A DNA stretch of 64,000 nt from Cytospora piceicola (Eukaryota; Ascomycota; Sordariomycetes; Diaporthales; Cytosporaceae): positions 806,001 to 870,000 of the forward strand of contig JALQBC010000005.1 in assembly GCA_023375675.1 (NCBI GenBank), in the 5' to 3' direction. Shown here piece after piece: positions 11,176-23,158 of this stretch (position 1 is the first letter of the stretch; each line of letters begins with the position of its first letter). Under the pieces are notes generated by a model. The model saw only the letters and a program-made list of their open reading frames with translations. It was not told the DNA's origin and ran no database searches. The position numbers and the translations under genes are program-made.

Positions 11176-13950
11176 CCTCGTAACGTATCCGGGCCGGTCG
11201 GGGCGGTCAGCGGCGCAACTGCGGTCAGACAAAAAAACAAACTCCCGACAAGGAGAAGAGGGCTCCTGCTGCGGCCGTGCTGCCTGCCCAGCCAGTCGCC
11301 CGCCCACCTTTTGCTTTGGGGAAACAAAATACCTTTCCCGCAAAGACCCAAACGAGGGCTATGCGCCTCCAGACACTCGCGCTGTACTTCTGCCAGCAAC
11401 GAACGAACAGCCCCGGGGCGTGCTCTTGCGAGGCGGTGATGAGCTGTGCAGGAAGTTCGCTGGCAAAGAAAAACGCACATTGCACGCCCTATCTTTTTTT
11501 TTGACTCTCTGATACTCGTCTCTCCCGGGCGAGTTTCTCCGTGGGGAATATCTGCGACTAGGTGTTGTTTTTCTCTCTCTTCGTATCTATGCATGTACCT
11601 ATCTCCCTCCTGCCAGACTCAGGCAAAGCATCCGGGGCGAGGTTTGATGCAGACGAGAGACGCTTGTCTACTTACCTATCCTACAGTTCGGCCGAGGAGA
11701 CACACAAACAAAAGATTACCCGCGGATAATACAAACCCACATCGGCTGGCAAATGCGTGCCAATCTGGAGGGGCGATTAATTACCTAGACAGGGTCTCAG
11801 ATTTCGGCGATCTATGTAGGGTATCTGTGTAGATGCATCCAGGGTACTTTGGGTTTATCATCCAGCGGAACGACCAGTTGACCCCGGCTACCGGGGCCGG
11901 CCGTGCGGATCAACGCTCGATCAAAGTCGCTGGGCCCCCCGCGGAATCGACCTCGATCTAGATGAGACCCCAAGATGCCTTAACATGCCTGATATGGACG
12001 GCTGAGACAAAACCTTTGGGGTTCTTCCGCGATGATGGTGACGGCAAAGGGGTTGGAAGGGGGGGCTCTAGAACCTCCGGGCGCCCGTGGAGATCTGAAT
12101 ATCCTCAGGCTACATTGTCGCGTTACTGGATGATCATGTCTTGCCTTCTTATTGAGCCCAGGGATATAGAAAACTGACAAGAGTGCCAGGCCTGGCAGGG
12201 TCACTTGGGTATTCCCCCAAGAGACATGCCTGACATTAATAACAAAAAAGGGCATCAGCCGCGAGAATCAACACCCTTCCAGGTCATCTTGGCCCTTGCC
12301 GGCGTCGATCGCATACTCAGGCAACGCCACAGTGGACTCGGGAAGGCAGAATACCGTATTGGATTCATCAATCTAGCTTTGGAAAAGGGCTCTTCCTCCA
12401 CCAACAACGACGTCGAAATGGGGTGACTGATCAGCACCGACATTTCTCCATCCGTGAACAAAGCTGACAGGATGGGAGTACAATGGATAACATCCATACA
12501 GTACATCCCCATCCACCATCACATATTTACGAGGGCCGCACGGACGAAAGGGAAGCTGAAATCTGCTTCCAGAAGGCTGTCTGTCTTTCGCCGAACCAGC
12601 GGTAAATCAAACTCCTGCGATGCACTTCTCCACATTGATGGTTTGAGCATCTGCAGGGACGCGCTGACGCTGACGCGATGACTTCAAGTTTTTGTCAATC
12701 CCCCGTCAAGGTCGTTCGTTGAATGGGGATTTTTTCTTCCTGTTTTTCCCTGGCTCCTCCCCTTCTCCCCTTCTCCCCTCCCCCAGCCAGTGGCTCCTCC
12801 AGCGCATACCCACAGAAGGACCCGTCCGCCCGTGCGGCAGCCTGCCGAGTTCCCACTCTCGCCTGGGTGGTCTGGGGTCTGTCTGGAGGGGGGAGGGGGG
12901 GCATCTGGACTCAATCGTGGGGGAGTGGGGACGGCAATTTGACGGACAGGAAATATGCCGTACTGAATAACCCCCCCCTCCTCGGATCCTCCTCTACAGG
13001 CGCCAATACCGGGAAACCATGAAATTCGCATCTCAGTTGTTTTCCCTTATTCTCAGTTTTTATTTTACGATGCCGTGGGGGTGGATACTGTGGGTTTTCG
13101 TTTACCTTTTTCCCCCTTCCCGCGGAGAGAGACTGACTGCATCTCGGGTTTCGGCGCACGAGGGGGGAAGTGACGGAGGCGGAGAAAGCTCCAGTAACAT
13201 ATAGCGTCCCTTCTGCCCGTTGAGTCATCTTGTTCGACTGTTTCAGTGTGACACGGACCCGCTGACCTTCGCGGGGGAAGGCATCGCGCAGTTGTTGTTT
13301 CTTGATTTTTCTTGGTCCCCGGATGAGGGGTGATACCCTCACATGTCAGAAGCCATTCGCTCTTTCTCCGTGACACGCCGAGTAGATACCTAGTAACATC
13401 GAGGTGAGCTGGCAGGGAACTTATACCTCGGGCATCCTCCGCCTTCGGCTCTTTGACCTCTCTTTTTCGCTCCGGCTGCCCATGTCCCCCGATGATGTCG
13501 TCGTTGTTTGGCCGTGGGGTCGGGCTCACCTGGCCCCCCACGACCACCTTAGAAGGCCATCCCGAGGCTAAGTCTGGTGACTCGGGCATCAAGCAGCCTC
13601 TCAGGCACCACTCGCTGTAGCGACAACACGTATTGCTGTTCACGACAGACAAAACCTCCTCTATGTATCCCTCGAGTTTCACTTTATTGTGACTGAATTA
13701 CTGAGGCTGCATCACATGTCACCACGTTGTCCCGACCGTGCAGGTGAGAAGCTCACCGCGCAACCACTCGGCGTACACCGAGCTCCTACGTGTCTTGTCA
13801 ACCTGTCGTTGGCTGCGAGTATGGCTGGCCCCCTTCGACGGAGTGTCATGTCCTGTCATACGTTGATGCTACCTTTTGTAAATATTCTCGAATAGGAACC
13901 TTGGGTCTGGGGGGTCTTTGGTAGTCAAGGACAACGTTCCTATAGACGTA

Positions 13951-13976
13951 CGTGTGTGTGTGTGTGTGTGTATGTG
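13951..13976. repeat. (GT)n microsatellite
   Basis: About ten GT units in a row, then TATGTG. Confidence 0.9.
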
Positions 13977-15357
13977 CTGGCGCTGCGCCGGTCTGCCCGT
14001 TACTTCCCGTGGGCGACCAACCCCCATATCCACAATTGAGGCAGCCCAGAATGCAAGAACGGTACTGTCGCCATGCCGTGGCCGACATTGTAGTCTTTCG
14101 TGTTGGGTCGAGCTAGAAGGTGACCACCACGTGACCACCACTTTGCGAGAGGCCATATCGGGGAGCCTGGCGCCGAGGAATCAGCGAAGTGCCCAATCGA
14201 CTGGACGAATGAGGTCTGTTGAGTGTTTGACGACAGAGGAGAGGCATGCTTCTGCTCCAAGAATGTCTGTGCGGTCTGGTGGGCTGTTATTGGAGGGAAC
14301 GATTTCCGCTGACGGACTGTCGAAATGTATCTCCCGAGACAGGCAGAGGCCATGTCGCGTCCCACTTGGAGTACCTGATGTTGTTTTCTGGTTTGAAGAC
14401 CGCGATTGCAAAACTCAAAACCCAGACTGCCTCCAGTTGGGCATTAAGGTTGTTGTGTACGCAGGACATGAACTGGCTGGGCGCATATGTGCAAAGTACA
14501 AGACCAGCCTAGGGTTTTTGTCTCTCGAAGCGGTTGGTATGGCTGTTAGGCCCCCATCCCTCAGGTGATCCAGGCGCATCACACGAGAGGCCTGGTCGAG
14601 GCATAGGAGAGCATGCACTGCTATGCTTCATGGTCGCGCGCGTGACAACTGTTTGAGTCCTCGTCACGCCATCGGATTCCTGTTACGAGGGCGATGACCG
14701 GAAACCGGGCGACGGGCCAACTACTCCAAGCTTCCAAGAGATCCAAGCATGATGCCCCTTGAAGACACGGGAATCTAGGTGTCGAGATCAGATCCATCGA
14801 GGGTATAGCTTAGTACTGAGAATATTTGAGGCAAGACATATGTTCGCCGTGCATGGCATTGGTGTTATACGGCTGGTGAAGCACTGTATGATCCTGGGAA
14901 AGATACCTGAGTACCTAGGTATATCGATGCTCGGGAGAGCCAGACAACGGGTTGTAACTGCCCTGGGGAGTGTGTTCCCTCAATGAGCAAGCATGGCGTG
15001 GTTGATTATGTAGACTGGCTGACCACCTCCTGCCATATGTCAAGAAAACCATCAATAGCCGCAAAAAGTGAACTCATAAACATATCACTCTAAGCCTCCG
15101 TCCCCGTTCATGTCACATGGTCAGCATAGGTCACCCTGCAGCAGTCGACACTGCAATATTGAAACTCTCGCGGTTATGCTGCTGCTCACCTTGGTGCCAC
15201 GGGTGGACGTGTCCAAATTGCGACGTGGTGGTTTATATGACAGACCAGAAAACCCCCAGGAACCAAACGCCGTACTCCATACAGATGACCTCGGATGACC
15301 GACCAAACGATCTCGCTTTAAGTGACAATAGACCACCGGCATCCCTCAGACCCAAAT

Positions 15358-16180
15358 CTAGCTCCTCAGGGCCTCCAGCCTGTTCCTCATCTGGTCCATC
15401 GTAGCCTCCATGTCCTCCTCGTCCTCGTCCTCGACGGCCGCCGGCTGCGCGGGCTCCTCGGCCCTCTGCGGCGGCGCGCTCGGCAGCTGGCCCGTCCTGT
15501 CCATCTTGCCCTTCAGGATCTCCCCGAGGACCTTGTCCACCTCGCCCTCGGCCTCCTCGTCCTCGCCGAGCATGTCGTCGTCCTCGGGGAGCGTCTCGTC
15601 CACCATCTCCTCGATGATGCCGGCCTTGGCCAGCTCCATCGACAGCTCCTGCATGGTGCCCGCCAGCTCGGGCAGCCGGATCAGGCTGTTGACGTCCTTC
15701 ATGATGCCCACGCTGGCCCGGATGGACCCCTCGATCCTGCGCACGGCAAAGGCCTCGTTGACCTGCATCTGCACGGAGCTGAGCTGCGCCTTGGACGTGA
15801 CGAGCCGGCTGGACGCCTTGCGCTGGCGGATGAGCTCGCGGGCGAAGCCGCGCACCTCCTTCTCGGCCTGGGCCCTCCGCGAGGGGTCCCTCTGGGCGCG
15901 CCTGTCGGCCTGCACGATGAGGTTCTTGGTTTTGGCCTCGACCTGTTTCACCGCTGCGATGTCCCGGTCGAGCTTGCGCATGTTTTGTCGGAGGAGCATG
16001 TTACATTTTCGAAGCTGGGAAGTTGACACGAGGGCGTGTTAGCGGATGGTATCGTGGGCGAAGGCATGGATGGGGATAGATAAACACGCCGTGGTGATAT
16101 TGCAGCCGGCGCATGCAGAAGGACTGACTTACTTGTGCCGCGGGATCTGGCTTGACGAAGAGAGCCCTGAGTGTTTCCAT
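15358..16180 (-). CDS. VPS24: Vps24/CHMP3, ESCRT-III subunit
   Basis: ESCRT-III subunit that polymerises on endosomal membranes with Snf7 and Vps2 to form multivesicular bodies. Model: exon 1 16180-16133 (METLRALFVKPDPAAQ), intron 16132-16015 (118 nt, GTAAGT donor, CAG acceptor), exon 2 16014-15358, 234 residues, the usual ESCRT-III size. The junction joins DPAAQ to LRKCNMLLRQ, the conserved start of the Snf7 core. Basic helices 1-2 (KLDRDIAAVKQVEAKTKNLI, RELIRQRKA) are followed by an acidic linker (LPEDDDMLGEDEEAEGE) and a C-terminal helix DQMRNRLEALRS. That helix fits the MIM1 pattern that binds the Vps4 MIT domain. Codon use is strongly G/C-ending, typical of well-expressed genes. It is divergent from SBA1. 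Vps24 rather than Vps2 is chosen from the N-terminal KPDP-x(4)-RKCNMLLRQ pattern; that choice is inference from family knowledge. Confidence 0.9.
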
Positions 16181-17441
16181 TTTTTGAAAAGGTCACTCTA
16201 CTCTGGAGGAGGAGGGTCCAGAGATGCCCTGATTTTGGGACTCGTGACAGTATGTCCTGAGAAACACGATAGTCGCACGATGGGAATGGTAGGTATTCTT
16301 AGGTAAGTGTACTGTAGCAGGAGTTGACGTAGTTGATGGTGGGTCAATGTGCAATGGGGAAATCATTACGTGAGCAGGCCTTCTCTCGCTTGGAGGAGTC
16401 TCGACTGGCTCAGTGCGTTGGTGTTGGGCGGCTACTGTTTAGCGCCCGCAGTCTAGAGCCTGGCTGCCTGGCCGCCCTGGTATATCCGTCTGATTGCTGG
16501 CACGAGTAAGGACTTGGACTTAGAAGCGCCACTTGATTTTCCTTTGCGTGTATACTTGAACAACGTGGCATGGCCCTGAGATCCTTGAATTATTAATGTG
16601 AAGGACCGCACTCAAACAAAAGCTGTTAGGCTGTATAGTGCGAACAGCCTCGTAATAGTAACCAATGAACAGACGGAGTTGGCTGTCTGCAAAACAAGCC
16701 TACCTCATCATGCGCACCGAGAAGTGAAGAAAAAAGGACAAGCCTCTCCCACGATGGCATCAGCAATCAAATGTAGGTGATGGCGGCATCGGATGTTCAA
16801 TGCCACTGCAGCTCTATATACTATACGACCAGGTAGGTATATAGTTCGTCGTAAGGATGGATTACTGAGGGCCCTACTATGTATCGCGCGTGTTCAGCCC
16901 TGCAGGGTTTTGCTGGACCTCGGAAAGTGGATGCGGTTCAGGGTCGTCTCCAAAGGGGGTCAGTGCTTGGAATGTTCCATGGGCCTCTTTCTACATAGTA
17001 CGTGTGCTACCGCCCAGCCAGCCAGCCTCACACCTAAACAAACCGCCTATCTGTCCATCTGTTAAATAGGATTCAGAAGTCTTAGATGGTATAGTATTTA
17101 CTCTCAACATATCAAGTACAAGCCAGAAGTATTCACTGCTCATTTTTACAATACTCTTTCCGCCTTTATAGCTCTGTTCCTGGAGTATCTGTCTCAGTCG
17201 AATCGATAGTCTAAGCCTACCTACCGATACTTGATACTGTGTACCCCGCGTGGCCTCAGCATCAGAGCTCTCCCCAACCCACTTCTAACGACATCACACT
17301 CCCCCCACTCAAAATCTGGGCAACCGCATTTCACTTGCAGCTTCCGCAACCCACCACAACCACCTCCAAACAACAAACTTACACACATTTTTGACCGCGA
17401 CATTCACTTAATTTCCCGCCCGCTTTTCTCATTAAACCAAA
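16181..17441. promoter_or_regulatory. Divergent promoter region of VPS24 and SBA1
   Basis: 1.26 kb between two outward-facing start codons. The last ~150 bases before SBA1 are A/C-rich with few G, a typical strong fungal leader. No heat-shock element, CCAAT box or other site could be assigned with confidence. Confidence 0.5.
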
Positions 17442-18488
17442 ATGGCTGCTACCACCGCAACACCTGAAGGTAAGTTTTGCTGTCGCTCGCTCGCATCTCG
17501 CAGCTTCAACTCCGCCGTGGGTCCTGCCGCCGGCCAGCCAGCCAGCCAGCCAGCCCCTCCTCGCATCGCATTCGCGCCCAGTGCAGAGCTGCGAGCAGGC
17601 AACACAGACACGGAGCGGAACGGACTGAGTAACTGACTGGCGCACCCTCACAGTCCTCTGGGCGCAACGCTCGTCCAGCACGGACCCCGAGAAGAACTTC
17701 ATCTACCTGACCATCTCCGTCCCCGACATGCCCGCCTCCAGCCTGAAGCTTGACGTCAAGCCCACCGGCCTGACCTTCTCCGGCCACTCCGACAGCCTGA
17801 AGAGGGACTACCACGTGGAGCTCGAGTTCTACGCCGAGATCGACGAGAAGGCCTCCAAGACCAGCCACACCGGCAAGAACGTCGAGTTCAAGCTGCAAAA
17901 GAAAGACCTCGACGAGACCTACTGGCCCCGCCTGCTCAAGGAGGCCAAGAAGGTGCACTTCCTCCGGACCAACTTCGACAAGTGGGTCGATGAGGACGAG
18001 CAGAACGAGGCCGCCGAGGAGGACTTCTCCCAGTTTGGCGGTATGGGTAAGTGAATTTTCCGTCATGATGGCAGTTTGCGCTGTTTGAAGACACCCCTGA
18101 GACCTTGTTGCGCTCCCATGCGCCTTGCATATCAGCTGCTAATATGACTGTCGTACCTACAGGAGGCATGCCCGGTATGGGCGGCATGGGCGGTACGTCA
18201 CGCACACCCTGATCTTGATCATGTTACATCTGGAGCAACCTGTCGCAGACTGCTTCCCTTGCATTCTTGAGACATGATTGTCCAGTGTACCCTTGAAGAG
18301 TTGATAGCTAACACACATCTACAGGCGCGGAAGGCGGCGACTTCGGTGGCATCGACTTCTCCAAGCTCGGCGGCGCTGCCGGTATGGGCGGTGAGGATTT
18401 GGAGGACGAGGAAGAGGAGGGCGAGGACGATGATGACATGCCCGCTCTGGAGGGCGAGGACGCTAAGGTTGAGGAGGTCAAGGCTTAA
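17442..18488 (+). CDS. SBA1: p23/Sba1-type Hsp90 co-chaperone
   Basis: Binds the ATP-bound closed form of Hsp90 and slows its ATPase. Model: 17442-17469, intron 17470-17653 (184 nt), 17654-18046, intron 18047-18162 (116 nt), 18163-18192, intron 18193-18324 (132 nt), 18325-18488; 204 residues. The CS domain begins right after the first junction (VLWAQRSSSTDPEKNFIYLT) and carries the p23 pattern WPRLLKEAKKVHFLRTNFDKW near residues 105-125. A Gly/Met stretch (GGMPGMGGMG) and an acidic tail (EDLEDEEEEGEDDDD) follow, as in fungal p23 proteins. The third exon is only 30 nt, phase 1 at both ends, and encodes one Gly/Met repeat, so skipping it would keep the frame. Coding sequence is strongly codon-biased. 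Some databases call this family wos2; the identification as p23 is firm. Confidence 0.93.
17532..17556. repeat. (CCAG)n repeat inside SBA1 intron 1
   Basis: Six CCAG/GCCA units within the 184-nt first intron. Repeat-length change may account for part of this intron's above-average size. Confidence 0.85.
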
Positions 18489-20182
18489 GGTTGTTGATTC
18501 ACACAAGAGTTTGCCGGTCACGACGGCATCCTGACCAGGTAATGGGGTCCTACCGGTGGAGGAAATGGACGTCGTTGAAGCGGTTTGCACAGGATTGTTC
18601 GAGCTTGGGGAAAAAGACGGCGAGTTCCACAGGGAATACCTGTGAGCTTTGCGCCTGCATATCGGCCAAGTATGCCACAATACAATGAGCCCATGACTTC
18701 CAGAATCTCAGAACCTACCAACCCTTATACATGCATCCTTTTCGTTTCTCAACTGTTGAATACTTTCGGGAGCCCCATCCGGTCTGCTATGACCAAGAGA
18801 TCCTTTGCTTGCTACGGCCGTTTAGGGTCATATAGCTAATCCATTCCCGAGTTGTCGCTCAAATCCATTCTCGAGTTGTCGCTCAACCTGTACTTAAGTA
18901 TAGTACCCATCACGTTGGCTTTTGAATGTATCCCGAAAGCTTCTCATGCATGTGTGAAGTCTCCAAGGTGCGAACTTGGAAAAGAAATGCCGGGAACAAT
19001 ACATGTTCTGGGTGCTGCAGATCGGGAAGACATGATCCGAGGAACAACAACCACCTCCTTGAGACCTTTTCGTTTCTATGCCAGACTGGTTGGTGTCATG
19101 ATGACTTTGGTACAACAGGATACTGAAAACCTATATCCACAGCTTCTCCTGCTGTGCGTGGAAAGGCTTCTCGCGTAGGGGAACAGATATAAGATTCATT
19201 GCAGGGCTGCCTAGACCACCCTGATATCTTATGCTTCCGATTTATACTTTGTGATTCTCGTACACCACATCCAAACAAGACTACTCAGGGCTTTGCCTTC
19301 AGTGTTCTCACGTCGTCTACAGTCCCATGAATAATACCATCTTTATCATACGACAAGCATCCTTGCCTGGCCTCTGCTCCTGTCGGCAGAGGCTGGCTCA
19401 CATGGGTAACATTGAATGGGCCGAGTCCGAGCCCGAGAGGCCAAATTGGTAACTTCCTCACCATCTCGGTGGCGCCTTGGTGGCGCCTCGCTGATGGGAG
19501 GATGTGCTATGAAGGCAAGCAGAAGCAGTGCAAAGGAGGATACGTCACAAGATCGATGCTACTGAACCGCTGCTGGGGCCGCCTGGCCGGTCGGAGAGGA
19601 TGGTGATGACTGGCGTTGAGTGTGTGCCAACATGCCAGGCAGGCAGGTACGGATACGGTGGGTAAGATGGAACATAGGCCGTGGGTTTGCAGTTGTATTC
19701 CTTTGGTGTGTTATCGGTGTGCATACCAGTATAAGGCGCCGGCGAGGCGATAGCGGAGGGCCTGAAATCACGATAGTAACAAGGGTCACAAATAGAACAG
19801 CTTGGCGTTGGTGCGAAACAGGCAGGAGAGTTAGAGACGGAAGAAGGCGAGATTTGCCGGGTCAATAACTCAAATCTATGAATGCGGCGTGACTCGTCGA
19901 TAATTAATGAGCCTGTCGTAGCTCTGAATCCGAGTTCAGTTGGCAAGGTGAAAGGCCCAATCTGGTCACCCTGGTACCGATCTGTCTCGGTTCGTATCCT
20001 CCACCACAAGCAATGACGATGAAATAAGCCCAAGACGAGACTGTCCTGCCGGCGAAAACCTAACTGGTGGCGGTTTATTCGAGAGCGTCGCAATTCCTCC
20101 GCAAATCAAAAGCAGACAAGCCACCCTGTCCAGGTGGTCCGCACCGCAAACATCCTCACACATCGTAAACCCGTGCACTTGT
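18489..20182. other. Intergenic space between converging SBA1 and YRA1
   Basis: 1.7 kb holding two 3' ends. A near-duplicate 'TCGAGTTGTCGCTCAA' phrase (about 18848-18887, two copies) is the only repeat I see. No coding pattern or RNA gene recognised. Confidence 0.5.
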
Positions 20183-21928
20183 TTACATGATCTCGTCCTC
20201 CATGGGTGCGTCGCCGTTGGTGGCGGCCGCGCCGGTAGCCTCGCCGGTAGCCTTGGCGGCATCAAAGTAGTCTGCCATCTCGGCATCCAGCTCGTCAGCC
20301 GACTTCTTGGTAGGACGAGCGTTCTTGGGGCGAGGAGCGCGACCCTTCTTGGCCGCAGCTCCCTTGCCAGCGGAAGCAGGCTTGGCTCCCTTGCCAGAAG
20401 ACTTGTCCGCAGCGGCAGACTTCGGTTGAGCCTTGGGCTGAGTCACACGCTGGCTCAGAGAGGGAGGCTGGGGAACCAACTCTCCTGTAACGACGACCTC
20501 GACCTTTGTCAAGTCAGCATATGGATCTCAATTTACTGGATCTGGTCACTCACCTTGATTGGCCTGTTGTCAATGAGGAGACCATTCAGCTTCTGGTAGG
20601 CCTTCCTTGCGCCATCGGATTGGTAAAAGACAACGTTGGCGATTCCGCGACTAACACCTCCAGGTCCATAGACAATATCCGCCTTCTTGACACCACCGAC
20701 AGCAGACTGGAAGTATTCCTGAACAGGGGAGAAAAGAGCGTCAGCAATCAATGCGAAAAATAGTTCGAGTTGCACCAAGGCGTTGTATCGGTTGTGTCAT
20801 GATCGTCAAGTACGCCGTCGAAGTTCCAGGATCGCGTCCATAATGCGGGATGGCGAGCAAAGCAATGAGCGTTAGTAGGAGGATCCGTCGTAAACCACTG
20901 TCACTTTTCACGTCCGCAGTTGGACAGCAGTCAAGGTACCGTACAGCACGAGAGCGAGGAGTCTCTATCACCAAGACACCTCAAATACTCGCACTGCAGT
21001 CTCAGAATCGAGTTGTCACCCTCGACGCCGAGATAACCCCCAGTTGCTTCCCGACTTGGCGAGGTAGAGAAAAAAAAGGTGACCATAACCACATGATGTG
21101 ATGCCCTCTGCCCCCAAAAATGCCCCCACTCAACGCCACCACCAAGGGGGTATGCTTCCGAGCACAAACGGGAAAGCATTGCCGCAACAGTAATCGAAAG
21201 TACGTAGTCGCTGATCCTCACTGCTTTGCTCGCTGGATAATGGGTGATTTGCAATCTCATCTTGGTCACCAGCCAGAGACGGAAGCTAACACAGAGGCAC
21301 ACAGAGCCTGACACTTCAATCCTCGTATTATTCGTCACAGACCAAGCTTAGCTGGATGCTTGCCAGGCAATCCAAGCACGCTGTCATAATGTGTGCGAGT
21401 CGAGGAGCTCGACTTCCTTCGCGCAGCTCTGCAGCACGAACAGGACAGCGCTAGGCTGGGAAGGAAGGAGACCAGTGTTCAGGTTGGGCCATGAAAATGG
21501 ATGCTTGGAAAGGATAACCGCATTCCGTCCGACGAGACGAGATCATGTCGATATAATACGCGATGGAAGGTGTCGACAAAAGTCCCAAGGCTGAAGTGGC
21601 CTCATCGGTAACATACCTTGATTTGGCTCTCGGACACGTCCTTAGGCTAGTGAGACATTAGCGAATGGATGGAGTCAAGAACTGAGACAGGCGTGATCCT
21701 TACCAAGTTGCTCACGATGATCTTGCTCTCCCCAGTGTTCTTCGCACCTCTTGCAGGCACGGACTTGATGGCGTTGCCGGCACGGGCAGGCCTGGTGTTC
21801 TTGTGAACACCGCCGACAGGAGCCTTAGTGGCGGGGCGGGCAGCCTTGCGGGCGGCTTGGCGACGGCCACCAGACTTGTGCTGGGTGGAGAGGATCTCGT
21901 CGAGAGACTGGTCGAGCTTGCCAGACAT
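20183..21928 (-). CDS. YRA1: Yra1/ALYREF-family mRNA export adaptor (TREX)
   Basis: Binds nascent mRNA, joins the Sub2/UAP56 helicase and hands transcripts to the Mex67 export receptor in the nucleus. Model: 21928-21704, intron 21703-21647 (57 nt), 21646-21617 (30 nt), intron 21616-20719 (898 nt), 20718-20554, intron 20553-20504 (50 nt), 20503-20183; 246 residues, in frame throughout. The N terminus LDQSLDEILSTQ matches the N-box and the C-terminal SADELDAEMADYFDA matches the UAP56-binding C-box. The single RRM (about 67-145) has RNP2 KIIVSNL and RNP1 SRGIANVVF. Flanks are Arg/Lys/Ala/Gly-rich. All three introns lie inside the RRM coding region. The last intron uses an AAAG acceptor. Retention of the 898-nt intron brings TGA after four extra codons. 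In yeast the YRA1 intron is long, poorly spliced and autoregulatory. Confidence 0.92.
20719..21616 (-). promoter_or_regulatory. 898-nt second intron of YRA1, candidate autoregulatory intron
   Basis: Donor GTATGT at 21616, acceptor TTCAG at 20719 with a pyrimidine tract and a CTGAC branch-like site about 25 nt upstream. A perfect TACTAAC sits further away (20877-20871, about 150 nt from the acceptor). The other introns in this window are 49-184 nt. A clear snoRNA was not recognised inside it. Regulation is inferred from the yeast gene. Confidence 0.6.
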
Positions 21929-23158
21929 ATTGAATGTTGGTGGACAAAAACGGCGGAGACGTGAGGTTGGTATGGAGGTAAGGTTTGGCGGTTGTCGAAT
22001 CGCAGGACTGAATGCGACTCGTAATTAAAAATGGGTTGAGAGTGTTCGCTCAGCGAGTTGTATGCGGGTGACGGTTATGGATTGGTGAAGAGCAAATACT
22101 GGCGCGTTGATGACGGTGACTTTTTTTGCGCGAGCTGCGATGCGACAAGAAGGAAGGCGGCAGGTATGCTAGCTGTCGCGTTTGTGTAAGAAACAAGGTT
22201 TTGGCAGGGTGGAAGTGGCAGAGGTTCTGTTGTGGTAAGCCTATCGAGTTTGGCAGCAGGCTTTGGGTTGGCAGAATGGGTGTTGTTGATGGCACACGGA
22301 GTCGGGTTTGAATGTATGTTGTTGGAAGGTAAAGAGAGAAAGAGAGAAGAGCAGGCCCCTTCCCTTTTTCTGTCTGCGTTCCAGCGCGACCAGGCTACCA
22401 GCAGACACCTGGGCAGTTGGGCAGGCCGCCAGGCCGCATGCAGGGGCCCTGCCTAGATTGACAGACTGATGGTAGTGGCGCAACTGTCAAGTGGGGCCCG
22501 AGCGTTCATCAGCCTACTAAGTATAAGAGAACCTCTGCCAGAACATTGGCAGCCAGAGTATCGAAACCCGAACCCTAAAACTACCTAGGTACGATGGTTG
22601 CATTCAACCTTCGTTGTTTGCCATCACCTTTTACACTTCACCAGAGAGACATACAAACGAACGAATGAACAGTTTCACATGTGATGCGTCCATCTCTTCT
22701 TTCAAACGAAATTCGCGGTTGGAATTTTTCAATTTTCTTTCTGTCACTCGCAAGAGGACTACATCATTGCCGCTCCGAACTGAAATACTTCGATGCAGTC
22801 ATTGTCAGTCACATGTGATCTTCATCCGTACGGTCATGTTGCTCTTCAATTCATATGTGTCGTGATCCCGATGCATTCATATCACTGGGCAATGACTCCT
22901 ATTGTGTAGAAAGATGCTCATTGGCGGCGTAAAGTTGCCGCTCTCCATGTAAAGTTGGTATTGGTATCGTATTACTGCCGCCCCATGCATGCTCCCCCCC
23001 TCAGGTCGTGGCTGCGGCTCGATAGACGAGGCTGCCCAAGAGAGACACCTCGCCGTCTCCACATATATTCCATCCTGATTTCTGATATTTCCCAATCATC
23101 ATTCCCATGAGTGGCCCTATTCAGGTGTTGTAGTCCGGCGGGACTCTGCGGGATCCCA
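21929..23158. other. YRA1 promoter region and OST4 3' flank
   Basis: 1.2 kb with both neighbours on the minus strand. Its left end must carry the YRA1 promoter and leader; its right end the OST4 3' end. A TACCTAGGTA-type motif is at about 22583. No further gene seen. Confidence 0.5.

Larger units (their letters stand above)
7481..15357. other. Gene-poor stretch, 7.9 kb, rich in simple repeats
   Basis: No gene could be supported on either strand. Candidate frames lack an ATG, arise from repeats, or show no splice structure. The stretch holds many simple repeats (listed separately), homopolymer G and A tracts, and TACCTAGGTA-type palindromes near 8275, 9613, 10475, 11155 and 14908. Its left end should contain the promoter and leader of the gene at 6971-7480. 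Its right end should contain the 3' end of VPS24. Confidence 0.5.

Noticed and set aside
12226..12426. 66-codon ATG-led frame, plus strand
   Set aside because: It reads like protein (start MPDINNKKGHQ) but is isolated, with no splice partners or recognisable family; overlapped by an equally long minus-strand frame.
13918..14568. 216-codon open frame, plus strand
   Set aside because: It starts in or beside a (GT)n repeat, has no family resemblance, overlaps long frames on the other strand and lacks normal codon bias.
15322..16042. Two long plus-strand frames opposite VPS24
   Set aside because: Shadow frames of a strongly codon-biased exon; the minus strand encodes a clear ESCRT-III protein.
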